32,532 nt of DNA from RYN-433 sp036558265 (lineage in GTDB: Bacteria; Planctomycetota; Phycisphaerae; Tepidisphaerales; Tepidisphaeraceae), in the NCBI GenBank assembly GCA_036558265.1, contig DATBFY010000237.1, forward strand, positions 1 through 32,532, read 5' to 3'. The translations under genes and the position numbers were made by a program. Every line of letters begins with the position of its first letter. The first letter of the stretch is position 1. The notes below the pieces were generated by a model that was not told the origin of the DNA, searched no databases, and saw nothing but the letters and a program-made list of their open reading frames with translations. This document shows, in pieces, positions 7,227 through 14,425 of the stretch.

Positions 7227-8024
7227 CTATTTCCGCACGACGAACACCAGCTCGGACGGGAATTCCAGCTCGTGTCGTTGCCAGGGACGGTCGCCCAGGA
7301 GATCGTTGAACATCGAGCGGTAGGTCTCGCGCATGCCCTTGCTGCGGTTGCCCAGGCTCTTAGTGGGGAAGGAGATGACCAGCCATTGGGCCTGGATGGC
7401 GTCGAGGATGCGCAGGAGGTCGTCGGTCTGATGGCGGAGGCAGGGCAGGGCCTTGAAGAGGTAGGCGACGTCGGCCGAGGTGGCAGGGGTCAGCTCGACC
7501 AGGTCGATCAGGCGGGCCTCGCCGTGAACGGGAGCGAGCGCGAGGAAGCGGTCGAGGAAGCGGACCATCTCGGCGTCGATGTCGGCGGCGGTGTAGAAGG
7601 CGCTGGGCGCCAGGTCCATCCAGGGGATCGTCAGCGGGTTGAGGCCGCAGGCCAGGTCGAGCACGCGCGCGGGGCGTCCGGTGATCTCGAAGATGCGCTG
7701 ATAGAAGCCGGCCTCCAGGTCGTTGAGGCGCTCGGCGGTGGAGGCGTGCTGGGTGAGGATCTGGGCGCAGACCTTTTTAAAGAGGTCCGGGTCGCCCTGG
7801 GTGTTGTCGAGGCGGGCGAGCAGCCTGTTGTACGGGAGCGGGGTCGCGTAGGCGCCGAAGATCTGGTGCAGGCGGCGCTTGGTGCGTTTCTCGGCGTCGG
7901 CCGAGCTCTTGCTGTGCGGCAGTTCCTCGGCGGCCAGTCGCGCGACCAGCGTGGGGGCGACGTGACGGTAGCGCCGGGACTGGCCGACGGCGGCGATGAT
8001 GGCGTCGAGATCGGGATCGGACAT
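7227..8024 (-). CDS. 16S rRNA (guanine-1405-N7)-methyltransferase homologue, Rmt/Arm family
   Basis: The 265-aa protein carries the hallmarks of the FmrO/Rmt enzymes that methylate N7 of G1405 in the ribosomal A site and block 4,6-disubstituted deoxystreptamine aminoglycosides such as gentamicin and kanamycin. The matches are H-A-S-T-A-E-R-L (93-100), SAM motif V-L-D-L-A-C-G-L-N-P (121-130), D-I-D at 148-150, L-F-K-A-L-P-C-L (189-196), S-F-P-T-K-S-L-G (218-225) with R-S-K-G-M (227-231), and a C-terminal S-E-L-V-F-V-V-R-K. Length and motif order agree with RmtB-type proteins, with an N-terminal helical domain (residues 1-100). Resistance is inferred, not shown. It is transcribed in the same direction as the kinase gene, 43 bp downstream of it, and also has its own possible promoter. 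Confidence 0.88.
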   Translation of the reverse strand: MSDPDLDAIIAAVGQSRRYRHVAPTLVARLAAEELPHSKSSADAEKRTKRRLHQIFGAYATPLPYNRLLARLDNTQGDPDLFKKVCAQILTQHASTAERLNDLEAGFYQRIFEITGRPARVLDLACGLNPLTIPWMDLAPSAFYTAADIDAEMVRFLDRFLALAPVHGEARLIDLVELTPATSADVAYLFKALPCLRHQTDDLLRILDAIQAQWLVISFPTKSLGNRSKGMRETYRSMFNDLLGDRPWQRHELEFPSELVFVVRK

Positions 8025-8032
8025 CCGCGTGG

Positions 8033-8062
8033 GTTATACGATGGATGAGGCGAAGCGGTGAA
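8033..8062 (-). promoter_or_regulatory. Possible leaderless promoter of the 16S rRNA methyltransferase gene
   Basis: On the minus strand, TTCACC (8062-8057) and TATAAC (8038-8033) are separated by 18 bp, and the ATG follows 8 bp after the -10. The mRNA could therefore begin at or next to the start codon. If real, the gene can be expressed apart from the two-component operon upstream. Confidence 0.4.
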
Positions 8063-8067
8063 GGTGC

Positions 8068-9972
8068 TTATGCGGCGGGTGCGACGGGCATGGTCAGGAT
8101 GAAGGCGGCGCCCTGTTTCGACGGCTGCGCGTCCAAGCAAAGATCGGCATTCATGTTGCGCGCCAGACGGCGCGAAAGCGCGAGCCCCAGGCCCAGGCCC
8201 GGGGCGGAGTTGGCCGCCTCGTGAACGCTCTTGGAGAAGGGGTGAAACAGGCGAGCGCGCGCTGACGCATCGAGGCCCGGACCGTGATCGCTGACGCGGA
8301 TCTCGACCGCTCGATCCCGCCGCCGCGCGGTCAGCTCGATCCGGCGATCGGTGGCGGTGCCGGCGGCGTACTTGCAGGCGTTATCGACCAGGTTGAAGAG
8401 GATCTGCTCGACCGACAGCAGGTTGCCGCGGACCTGCGCATCGCGGGCGTCGGTCGCAACGTCGACGTTCAGCGCCATCCCGGCCTGCGCGGCCCGGTCG
8501 CTTAACCGCGGGATCACTCGGTCGAGCACGTCGCCCAGGCGCGCCGACTCCACGCGCGTGTCGCGGTTCGACCGCTCCAGGCGCGAGTAGAGCAGCACGT
8601 TATCGACCAGGTGCCCCAGGCGGTTGGATTCGGCGCGCAAGGTCTTGTGATACTCGGATTGCGTCTGTGGGTCCGCGACCATGCCGTCGGCGAGCATCTC
8701 GGTGTACATGCGGAGCGTCGTCAAGGGGGTGCGCAGCTCGTGGGTGACGGCGGAGACGAAGCCGGCGCGGCGCTGGGCGAGCGCGATCACGCCGCGGAGC
8801 AGCAGCGCCACCGCGGCGACGGCGAGGAGGACGCCGAGCCAGGCGATGGTCAGGGTTACGTAGGTGGGGTTCAACTGGGCGAGTGAGGTCCAGAAAGACG
8901 AGGATAGAGGATTGAGAATGGAAGATGGAGGCAAATTGAGGCGTGCGGGGATGGAGGCGAGCATGCGCGGCTGCTTGTCATCCGTCGCGGCGTGGACGGG
9001 GACCAGGTCCGAGCCGGGGACCAGGTCGGTGGCGGAATCGAGCAGCCACTTGCGGATCGCCGGCCAGTCGAGCAGGCAGCCCTGGACGTAGCGGCGGCCG
9101 TTGACCGTGACCTGGCGCGCCAAAAGCAGTGTGTCGTTGGCGGCCCAGAGCGGTTGCATCACGCTGACGCTGACGCCCGGCGCCAAGAGGTAGTTGCCGG
9201 CGCTGTTGGTCAGGAGCTGGTCGGTGTTTTCGATCTGGGTCTGGGCGCGGGCGGCGTATTCCTGCTGACCGCGGCGCTGCTGGATCTGGGCCTGCTGCTC
9301 GTAGTTCAGGCCGTAGGCGTTGGCAGGGGCCTGGTTCGGTGCCTGGTTGATCGTCTGCCCAGGAGCGGGCGGGTTCGCGCCGTACCCACCCGTGGCGAGC
9401 GATCCGTTGGAAGTCACGCGGAACTTGTTGCTCGACCAGACGTCGGCATCTCGCGGCGGGGGGAGGCTTGCGAGCAGCGCCGGATCGTTCACGATCCCCT
9501 TGATGTCATCCAGCCGGCGCTGCGCGGCGTCGATCTCTGCGGCGGTGCTGTAGCGGCCCTCGGCGAGTCGCCGGACGTCGCCGGCGGGCGCCTGGGGGCT
9601 TGTCACCTTGCCGTCGGGGTCGATCTGGAAGTACAGGGGAATGTAGGGCGAGGCGGTCTTGAGCAGCGGGGAGGGGACCAGCACGTCGCCGGATTTGAGC
9701 TCGGTGTACATGCGCGTGTAGGCGCGCTCGGCGGGGAAGACGGGGGAGTATTCGAAGTACGGCCTAGCCGTCTCCTGGCTGATCAGCGGCGCCAGCGCGT
9801 AATCCATCCGCCAGAGCGCGAGGCGGACGTTCTCCTCCAGCGCTGCGGCGGCGGTGGCGCGGGCCTGCGAGGCCTCGAGCCGCAGCACCGTGCGCGTCAT
9901 CCACCCCATCGCGCCTAGGGCGAGGGCGAGGAAGAGTACGAAGGTCAGCCACAGGAGTGCGGGGCGACGCAT
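8068..9972 (-). CDS. Sensor histidine kinase
   Basis: Membrane-bound two-component kinase of 634 aa. It has TM1 at about 7-28, a large extracytoplasmic sensor (about 29-370), TM2 at about 373-395, an H-box with phospho-acceptor His411 in V-T-H-E-L-R-T-P-L, an N-box N-L-V-D-N-A-C-K (527-534), G1 S-D-H-G-P-G-L-D (561-568), an F-box at 576-580, and G2 G-L-G-L-G-L-A (592-598). The sensor contains a Gln/Asn/Pro-rich stretch (about 204-250) and a repeat-derived insert S-I-L-N-P-L-S-S-S just before TM2. No known ligand domain was recognised. It follows the response regulator gene in the same direction with an 87-bp gap, so the two are a probable pair. The 16S methyltransferase gene follows. Confidence 0.93.
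   Translation of the reverse strand: MRRPALLWLTFVLFLALALGAMGWMTRTVLRLEASQARATAAAALEENVRLALWRMDYALAPLISQETARPYFEYSPVFPAERAYTRMYTELKSGDVLVPSPLLKTASPYIPLYFQIDPDGKVTSPQAPAGDVRRLAEGRYSTAAEIDAAQRRLDDIKGIVNDPALLASLPPPRDADVWSSNKFRVTSNGSLATGGYGANPPAPGQTINQAPNQAPANAYGLNYEQQAQIQQRRGQQEYAARAQTQIENTDQLLTNSAGNYLLAPGVSVSVMQPLWAANDTLLLARQVTVNGRRYVQGCLLDWPAIRKWLLDSATDLVPGSDLVPVHAATDDKQPRMLASIPARLNLPPSSILNPLSSSFWTSLAQLNPTYVTLTIAWLGVLLAVAAVALLLRGVIALAQRRAGFVSAVTHELRTPLTTLRMYTEMLADGMVADPQTQSEYHKTLRAESNRLGHLVDNVLLYSRLERSNRDTRVESARLGDVLDRVIPRLSDRAAQAGMALNVDVATDARDAQVRGNLLSVEQILFNLVDNACKYAAGTATDRRIELTARRRDRAVEIRVSDHGPGLDASARARLFHPFSKSVHEAANSAPGLGLGLALSRRLARNMNADLCLDAQPSKQGAAFILTMPVAPAA
8900..8939 (-). repeat. GGAAGATGGAGG-type repeat inside the histidine kinase gene
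   Basis: The plus strand reads GAGGATAGAGGATTGAGAAT then GGAAGATGGAGGCAAATTGA, an A/G-rich low-complexity block in a GC-rich gene. It shares GAAGATGGAGG, GAGGAT and ATTGAG with the element in the cytochrome gene at 22717-22817, so both belong to one family. It is translated in frame as residues about 345-358. Confidence 0.75.
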
Positions 9973-9985
9973 ATCAATTCACGAT

Positions 9986-10069
9986 CCACGAATGGGTACG
10001 AATGAACACGAATCAAAAAACGGATCGAATCTCTCTCTTTCATTCGTGACCATTCGTGCTCATTCGTGG
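9986..10069. repeat. Inverted array of ACGAATG repeats between regulator and kinase genes
   Basis: The left arm (9986-10013) and right arm (about 10042-10069) each hold three CACGAATG-type units spaced by 2-3 variable bases. They are complementary over 28 positions with about four mismatches, enclosing a 28-bp loop. The array fills almost the whole intergenic gap, and the response regulator stop codon lies inside the right arm. The hairpin could reduce or shape expression of the downstream kinase gene. Confidence 0.8.
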
Positions 10070-10803
10070 TTCACCGTCTTTGAACCTTCGGGTTTGGCGA
10101 AGGCGTATCCCTTTCCTCTGACGGTCAAGATGATCTTTGGATCGGCGGGATCGTCGTGGAGTTTTTCGCGCAGGCGCGCCACGTGCATGTCGATCGTGCG
10201 GGTTTCGGCGCCGCGGGGGTCGATGCGCCAGACGCAGGAGAGCAGTTCTTCGCGGCTGATCGCGCGGTCGGGGTTCGACGCGAGATAACGAAGGAGCTCG
10301 ACCTCCTTCTCGGACAGTTCGACACGCTGGCCACCCGTCAGGCGCACCTCGCGGCGGGCCAGGTCTGCGGTGCCGGTGGGCAGGGGCACGTGCGACACGT
10401 CCACCGGCCGCTGCGGGCTGCGGCGAAGGACGGCCTCGACGCGGGCGAGCAGTTCCTTGATGCCGAAGGGTTTGACGACATAGTCGTCCGCGCCCAGCTT
10501 GAGGCCCAGGACGCGCTCGGCCTCCTCGCCGCGGGCGGTCATGATGATCACGGGGAGGGTCGGGCGGGTGGCGCGGACGTCGCGGAGGATGTCCAGACCC
10601 CCCTGCTGCTCCTTCTTGTTACCGCCGCCGGGGAGGACCAGGTCGAGGAGGATCAGGTCGGCGTCGGCGGCGCGGGCAGCGTCGAGACCGTCGGGGAAGT
10701 TCGCCGCCTCCATCGTGTGATATCCGGCGAACCGCAGGGCGTCGGCGACGCCGCGCCGGATGGCCGGGTCGTCCTCGATGAGCAGGATCCGCTGGTTGGG
10801 CAT
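10060..10803 (-). CDS. OmpR/PhoB-type response regulator
   Basis: DNA-binding regulator of 247 aa. The receiver has acidic residues in I-E-D-D-P (about 9-13), phospho-acceptor Asp54 in L-L-D-L-V-L-P, T88 and Lys110 in Y-V-V-K-P-F. The C-terminal winged-helix domain includes E-L-S-E-K-E-V-E-L-L-R-Y-L and V-R-G-K-G-Y-A-F. The loop after the phosphorylation site is longer than usual (G-G-G-N-K-K-E-Q-Q-G-G). The last residues, V-N-H-E, and the stop are encoded by a repeat arm. The start M-P-N-Q-R-I-L-L-I-E is chosen because homologues begin there; no strong ribosome site is seen. It probably acts with the kinase encoded next to it, and the target genes are unknown. Confidence 0.93.
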   Translation of the reverse strand: MPNQRILLIEDDPAIRRGVADALRFAGYHTMEAANFPDGLDAARAADADLILLDLVLPGGGNKKEQQGGLDILRDVRATRPTLPVIIMTARGEEAERVLGLKLGADDYVVKPFGIKELLARVEAVLRRSPQRPVDVSHVPLPTGTADLARREVRLTGGQRVELSEKEVELLRYLASNPDRAISREELLSCVWRIDPRGAETRTIDMHVARLREKLHDDPADPKIILTVRGKGYAFAKPEGSKTVNHE

Positions 10804-10869
10804 GGTTATCGATATCTTACAAAGCTTTCGACATGCCGGCGCAACGGAACTGTAACAGACGACCCACAA

Positions 10870-10923
10870 CACGGGCGCATCGCCCGTGTCCCTTAATCAC
10901 GGGCGGGGCGCCCGTGCTACGGG
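10870..10923. repeat. Two REP-like palindromes in a divergent promoter region
   Basis: A short palindrome CACGGGCGCATCGCCCGTG (10870-10888) is followed 9 bp later by a full copy CACGGGCGGGGCGCCCGTGC then TACGGG (10898-10923). The latter is identical over 26 bp to 23195-23220. They lie between the divergent response regulator and pgi genes, a place where terminators are not expected, so the family is not simply a terminator. Confidence 0.8.
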
Positions 10924-10929
10924 ATTTCC

Positions 10930-10957
10930 GTGACAATCCCGCACCTTTTCATAAGAT
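10930..10957 (+). promoter_or_regulatory. Possible pgi promoter
   Basis: GTGACA (10930-10935) and TAAGAT (10952-10957) with a 16-bp spacer lie 8 bp before the pgi ATG, which would give a leaderless or nearly leaderless mRNA. The match to the sigma-70 consensus is moderate. Confidence 0.35.
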
Positions 10958-10965
10958 GCGCCGGC

Positions 10966-12621
10966 ATGCCAAGCATCACGGACAGCAAATCGTGGAAGGC
11001 CCTGGCGGCGCATCAGAAAGAGATCGCGGGCACGTCTATGCGCGACCTGTTCGCCCAGGACGCCGATCGGTTCGACAAGTTCTCGCTTCAATTCAAGGAT
11101 ATCCTGCTCGATTTCTCCAAGAACCGGATCACGGACCAGACGCTCAAGCTGCTGCTTGGCCTGGCGAAAGAGGCCAGGCTCGAACGCTGGATCGAGCGGA
11201 TGTTTGGGGGCGAGCGGATCAACGTCACCGAAGACCGGGCCGTGCTGCACGTGGCACTGCGGAACCGCTCGGATCGTCCGATCAAGGTAGACGGTGAAGA
11301 CGTCATGCCCGAGGTCAACCGGGTGCTCAACCGCATGAAGCGGTTCTGCAAATCCGTCCGCGAGGGCGAGTGGCGGGGCTACACGGGCAAGCGGATCACC
11401 GACGTGGTGAACATCGGCATCGGCGGGTCGGACCTGGGCCCGGTCATGGTGACCGAGGCGCTCAAGCCCTACGGCGACGACAAAAAGCTCCGCGTCCACT
11501 TCGTGTCCAACGTGGACGGCACGCACATCGCCGAGGCGCTCAAGGCCGTCGAGCCCGAGACCACGCTCTGGATCATCGCCAGCAAGACGTTCACCACGCA
11601 GGAGACGATGACTAACGCCGCCACTGCGCGGGCGTGGCTCATGAAGAAGGCCAAGGACGAATCGGCGGTCGCCAAGCACTTCGTCGCGGTTTCGACCAAC
11701 GCGGCCGAGGTCAAGAAGTTCGGCATCGACACGCGGAACATGTTCGAGTTCTGGGACTGGGTGGGCGGGCGGTATTCGCTCTGGTCGGCCATTGGGTTGC
11801 CGATCGCGCTTTACGTCGGCTTCGACAACTTTGAGGAACTGCTGACCGGGGGCCACGAGATGGACCAGCACTTCCGCACGGCGCCGTTCGAGCGGAACCT
11901 GCCGGTGATCCTGGCGCTCTTGGGCGTCTGGTACGACGACTTCTTCGACGCCCAGACGCAGGCGATCCTGCCGTATGACCAGTACCTGCACCGCTTCGCC
12001 GCGTACTTCCAGCAGGGGGACATGGAAAGCAACGGCAAGAGCATCCGCCGCGACGGCGAGCACGTCGATTACCAGACCGGGCCGGTCATCTGGGGCGAGC
12101 CGGGCACGAACGGCCAGCACGCCTTCTACCAGCTCATCCACCAGGGGACCAAGCTGATCCCGTGCGATTTCATCGCGCCGATCCGCAGCCACAATCCGAT
12201 CGGCCAGCACCACCCGATCCTGCTCTCGAACTTCCTCGCGCAGCCCGAAGCGCTGATGCGCGGCAAGACGCCGGATGAAGTGCGAGCGGAACTCGAAAAG
12301 GAAGGCGTAAGCGGACGCAAGCTGGAGGCGCTGGTCCCGCACAAGGTCTTCGAGGGAAATCGGCCGACCAACTCGATCGTGGTGGACGAGATCACGCCCC
12401 GGTCGCTCGGCCGCCTGATCGCCATGTACGAGCACAAGATCTTCGTCCAAGGCGTGATCTGGGACATCAACAGCTTCGACCAGTGGGGCGTCGAACTGGG
12501 CAAGCAATTGGCGAAGAAGATCCTGCCCGAGCTGCTTGAGCCGGGGCGGATCAAGAGCCACGACTCTTCGACCAATGGTCTGATCAATTACTTGAAGAAG
12601 GGGGCGGCGTGGCTGCGCTGA
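10966..12621 (+). CDS. pgi: Glucose-6-phosphate isomerase
   Basis: Cytoplasmic enzyme interconverting glucose-6-phosphate and fructose-6-phosphate in glycolysis and gluconeogenesis. The 551-aa length is close to the 549 aa of the E. coli enzyme. Family signatures are present: I-G-I-G-G-S-D-L-G-P in the sugar-phosphate binding loop, W-D-W-V-G-G-R-Y-S-L-W-S-A, the active-site G-E-P-G-T-N-G-Q-H-A-F-Y-Q-L with its catalytic Glu, and the C-terminal F-D-Q-W-G-V-E-L-G-K signature. The start M-P-S-I-T-D-S-K-S-W at 10966 is preferred over 10930, which falls in the promoter-like region and would add 12 unconserved residues. It stands alone, with the REP pair upstream. Confidence 0.97.
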   Translation: MPSITDSKSWKALAAHQKEIAGTSMRDLFAQDADRFDKFSLQFKDILLDFSKNRITDQTLKLLLGLAKEARLERWIERMFGGERINVTEDRAVLHVALRNRSDRPIKVDGEDVMPEVNRVLNRMKRFCKSVREGEWRGYTGKRITDVVNIGIGGSDLGPVMVTEALKPYGDDKKLRVHFVSNVDGTHIAEALKAVEPETTLWIIASKTFTTQETMTNAATARAWLMKKAKDESAVAKHFVAVSTNAAEVKKFGIDTRNMFEFWDWVGGRYSLWSAIGLPIALYVGFDNFEELLTGGHEMDQHFRTAPFERNLPVILALLGVWYDDFFDAQTQAILPYDQYLHRFAAYFQQGDMESNGKSIRRDGEHVDYQTGPVIWGEPGTNGQHAFYQLIHQGTKLIPCDFIAPIRSHNPIGQHHPILLSNFLAQPEALMRGKTPDEVRAELEKEGVSGRKLEALVPHKVFEGNRPTNSIVVDEITPRSLGRLIAMYEHKIFVQGVIWDINSFDQWGVELGKQLAKKILPELLEPGRIKSHDSSTNGLINYLKKGAAWLR

Positions 12622-12710
12622 GGTCGCCCGTCATGCCCTCTTCAGGTCAATCACGCGATGAAACGGGGCGAGGCGCAATGTCGTCGGGGTGTCAGAAAGG
12701 AAGGACCCCG

Positions 12711-12908
12711 ATGTTCGAGAACCTTGAATCCCGCCAGTTCTTCTCCATGACGTTGCCGGCGGCGGACGGCGTCTCGGCCGACCTCACGCCGACGACCGTG
12801 GTCGAGGCGGATCCCACCGTCGCCGCTGCCAAGAAGGGCGCCACGAAAGTCCACGTCTCCGAGATCGTGGTCAGCAAGAGGACGGACAGCGCTACACCGG
12901 GCCTGTAA
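12711..12908 (+). CDS. 65-aa protein with LEPR-like N-terminal motif
   Basis: The product starts M-F-E-N-L-E-S-R-Q-F-F-S, which resembles the LEPR-XLL/LESR N-terminal motif found on many large exported or surface proteins of planctomycetes. Here it is followed only by about 53 residues rich in Ala, Thr, Val and Asp, with no domain. An AAGGAAGGA ribosome site lies about 8 bp before the ATG at 12711. It could be a stand-alone mini-protein or the remnant of a longer surface protein whose body was lost; the frame closes normally with TAA. It ends 28 bp before the stop of the convergent 464-aa protein gene. Confidence 0.65.
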   Translation: MFENLESRQFFSMTLPAADGVSADLTPTTVVEADPTVAAAKKGATKVHVSEIVVSKRTDSATPGL

Positions 12909-12936
12909 CGCCAGGCCGAAGTGGATCCGGGCCGCC

Positions 12937-14331
12937 TTACACCTGCTTCCGTGGGTCCACCCGTGAGATGATGTCGCTCACGCCCTTCTGGTTGAAACCC
13001 TTGAATCCCTCGTTGCGCTCCAGGTTCTCCAGGTGGCTGCCGATGGCGCCCTGCTCGCGGAACTTCTGAGCCTGATCGGCGGTGATCTGGCCCTTTTCCA
13101 GGAGCGTGCGTAGCCGCTCCTCATTTACGCTCCACCGCTCGCCCTCGGTGAACGCCTGCCGCAGGTAGGGGAAATCCGTGAACGGCTTCATCACCTTGAT
13201 GCCGCCCTGGGCTTCCATCTGCTCCTTGAGCGATTCGAAATCGAACTGGCACTCCAGGTGGTGCATGCCGGCCTGGAGGAACGATTCGCCATGTAGCGCG
13301 CACCAGAGGCCCACCGTGCCCAGTTCCTTGCGCTCGGGCAGCGGATTGTGCGAGAAGTCGTCCATCAGCTCTTCGGGCGAAAGGTCCACGTCGTTGAACG
13401 TGATGATCCCGGTGTTCGGCTGCTCGGCGACCTGCGCGCCCCACCCGGCCTCGGCGCCGGCATAGAACCGCTCGCGCAGCTCGAATCCCAGCTTCTCCCA
13501 TAGGCCGATTAGCGCGGGGAAGTGCTTTCGCGATGAGCGGTACGTGTGATGGTCGTGGTTGGCCCAGCCAAGGCCCAGTCGATCCTGCCGGGCCTTCTGG
13601 AACTGCGCGGCGCGGTTCCGCCGCTGCCAGTATTCACGATCGGCCGCGAAGAAGAGGTCGCACGCCGCGTCCCGTCCCACCGACGCGATCGCCTGGTCGA
13701 TCAACCGCCCGGCCCAGGCGAACGCCTGCTCTTCGTCCTCGAATTGGCGGCGCCGGCAGCGGAACCGTTCCAGCGTCTGGAGCATCTGGATGCGATGCTC
13801 GTCCGGGCTCGAGGGCGGATCCATCCCGCGGTAGCCATGCCGCTCGACCACGGCGAACACGGCATTACCATCATTCGCCACCACCAGCCGCCTGGCCGGA
13901 GAGAGCGGCGGGTGATCGCACGACGGGAACAACCCGTTGATCGCCGCGAAATCGGCGACTGAATCGACCTTGATCGCCACTTCCACCTCCGCGGCGTCGG
14001 CATGCGGCGTCAGCGAGACCAGCGGGAACACCCCGCCCGGTTGCACCCAGCAGGTCTCGCCCTCGTAGGCCCATTGCGGCTTCTGCACGTACCCCGCGGC
14101 CTGGACTTGCCGGCGGTGCTCCGGGGTATCCGCCAGCTCGATGTAATCGACCCAATCGACGAACCGCGTACCTGTCTCGGTCTTCATCCGCTCGGCCAGT
14201 CGCTTCGCCACCGGACTCCGCTCAAGGAACGACGCCACGACTTCGCGAACGAACTGTTCCGCCCGCGGCTGGCACTCCCAGGTGAACTGGGTCAGGGCGT
14301 CGGTTCCGGCCGGTTGAGTTTGCAGGGACAT
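12937..14331 (-). CDS. Unrecognised 464-aa protein, possible VOC-like metal-binding fold
   Basis: The soluble protein has no signal peptide or membrane helix. I do not recognise a named family with confidence. The C-terminal half contains H-D-H-H-T-Y-R-S-S-R (259-268), E-K-L-G-F-E-L-R-E-R-F-Y (279-290), G-W-G-A-Q-V-A-E (296-303) and G-M-H-H-L-E-C-Q-F-D-F (355-365). That order of His/Glu-bearing strands with an L-G-F helix end is reminiscent of vicinal-oxygen-chelate or DUF1338-like dioxygenase folds, with candidate ligands H260/261, E303, H357/358 and E360. This is a structural guess only. The N-terminal half has G-E-T-C-W-V-Q-P-G-G and no known motif. It is divergently transcribed from the M20/ast cluster, 94 bp away, so a shared regulatory region is possible. 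Confidence 0.85.
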   Translation of the reverse strand: MSLQTQPAGTDALTQFTWECQPRAEQFVREVVASFLERSPVAKRLAERMKTETGTRFVDWVDYIELADTPEHRRQVQAAGYVQKPQWAYEGETCWVQPGGVFPLVSLTPHADAAEVEVAIKVDSVADFAAINGLFPSCDHPPLSPARRLVVANDGNAVFAVVERHGYRGMDPPSSPDEHRIQMLQTLERFRCRRRQFEDEEQAFAWAGRLIDQAIASVGRDAACDLFFAADREYWQRRNRAAQFQKARQDRLGLGWANHDHHTYRSSRKHFPALIGLWEKLGFELRERFYAGAEAGWGAQVAEQPNTGIITFNDVDLSPEELMDDFSHNPLPERKELGTVGLWCALHGESFLQAGMHHLECQFDFESLKEQMEAQGGIKVMKPFTDFPYLRQAFTEGERWSVNEERLRTLLEKGQITADQAQKFREQGAIGSHLENLERNEGFKGFNQKGVSDIISRVDPRKQV

Positions 14332-14425
14332 GTCAGGAACTCCGTTTCTGCCGCCGATGATGCACAGGCGGCCCGTCAGGGATGCCCTTCCCGCCGGGCC
14401 GCTCCGGCCTTCTAATTATACCCCC

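Noticed and set aside
7182..8048. Plus-strand frame opposite the 16S rRNA methyltransferase
   Set aside because: The Gly/Glu/Val-rich product has no motifs, whereas the minus strand shows the full Rmt signature set.
9986..10069. Short repeated units that might be a CRISPR array
   Set aside because: The units are 8-11 bp with 2-3 bp spacers and inverted arms, and no cas gene is near, so the CRISPR format does not fit.
10897..12561. Long minus-strand frame opposite pgi
   Set aside because: It is a shadow of the well-supported pgi gene, its translation is biased (Arg/Leu/Asp/Val-rich), and no motif is recognisable.
12937..14331. SpoVR-family or AstB assignment for the 464-aa protein
   Set aside because: The sequence blocks I remember for SpoVR and for succinylarginine dihydrolase are absent; only a weak VOC/DUF1338-like pattern remains.
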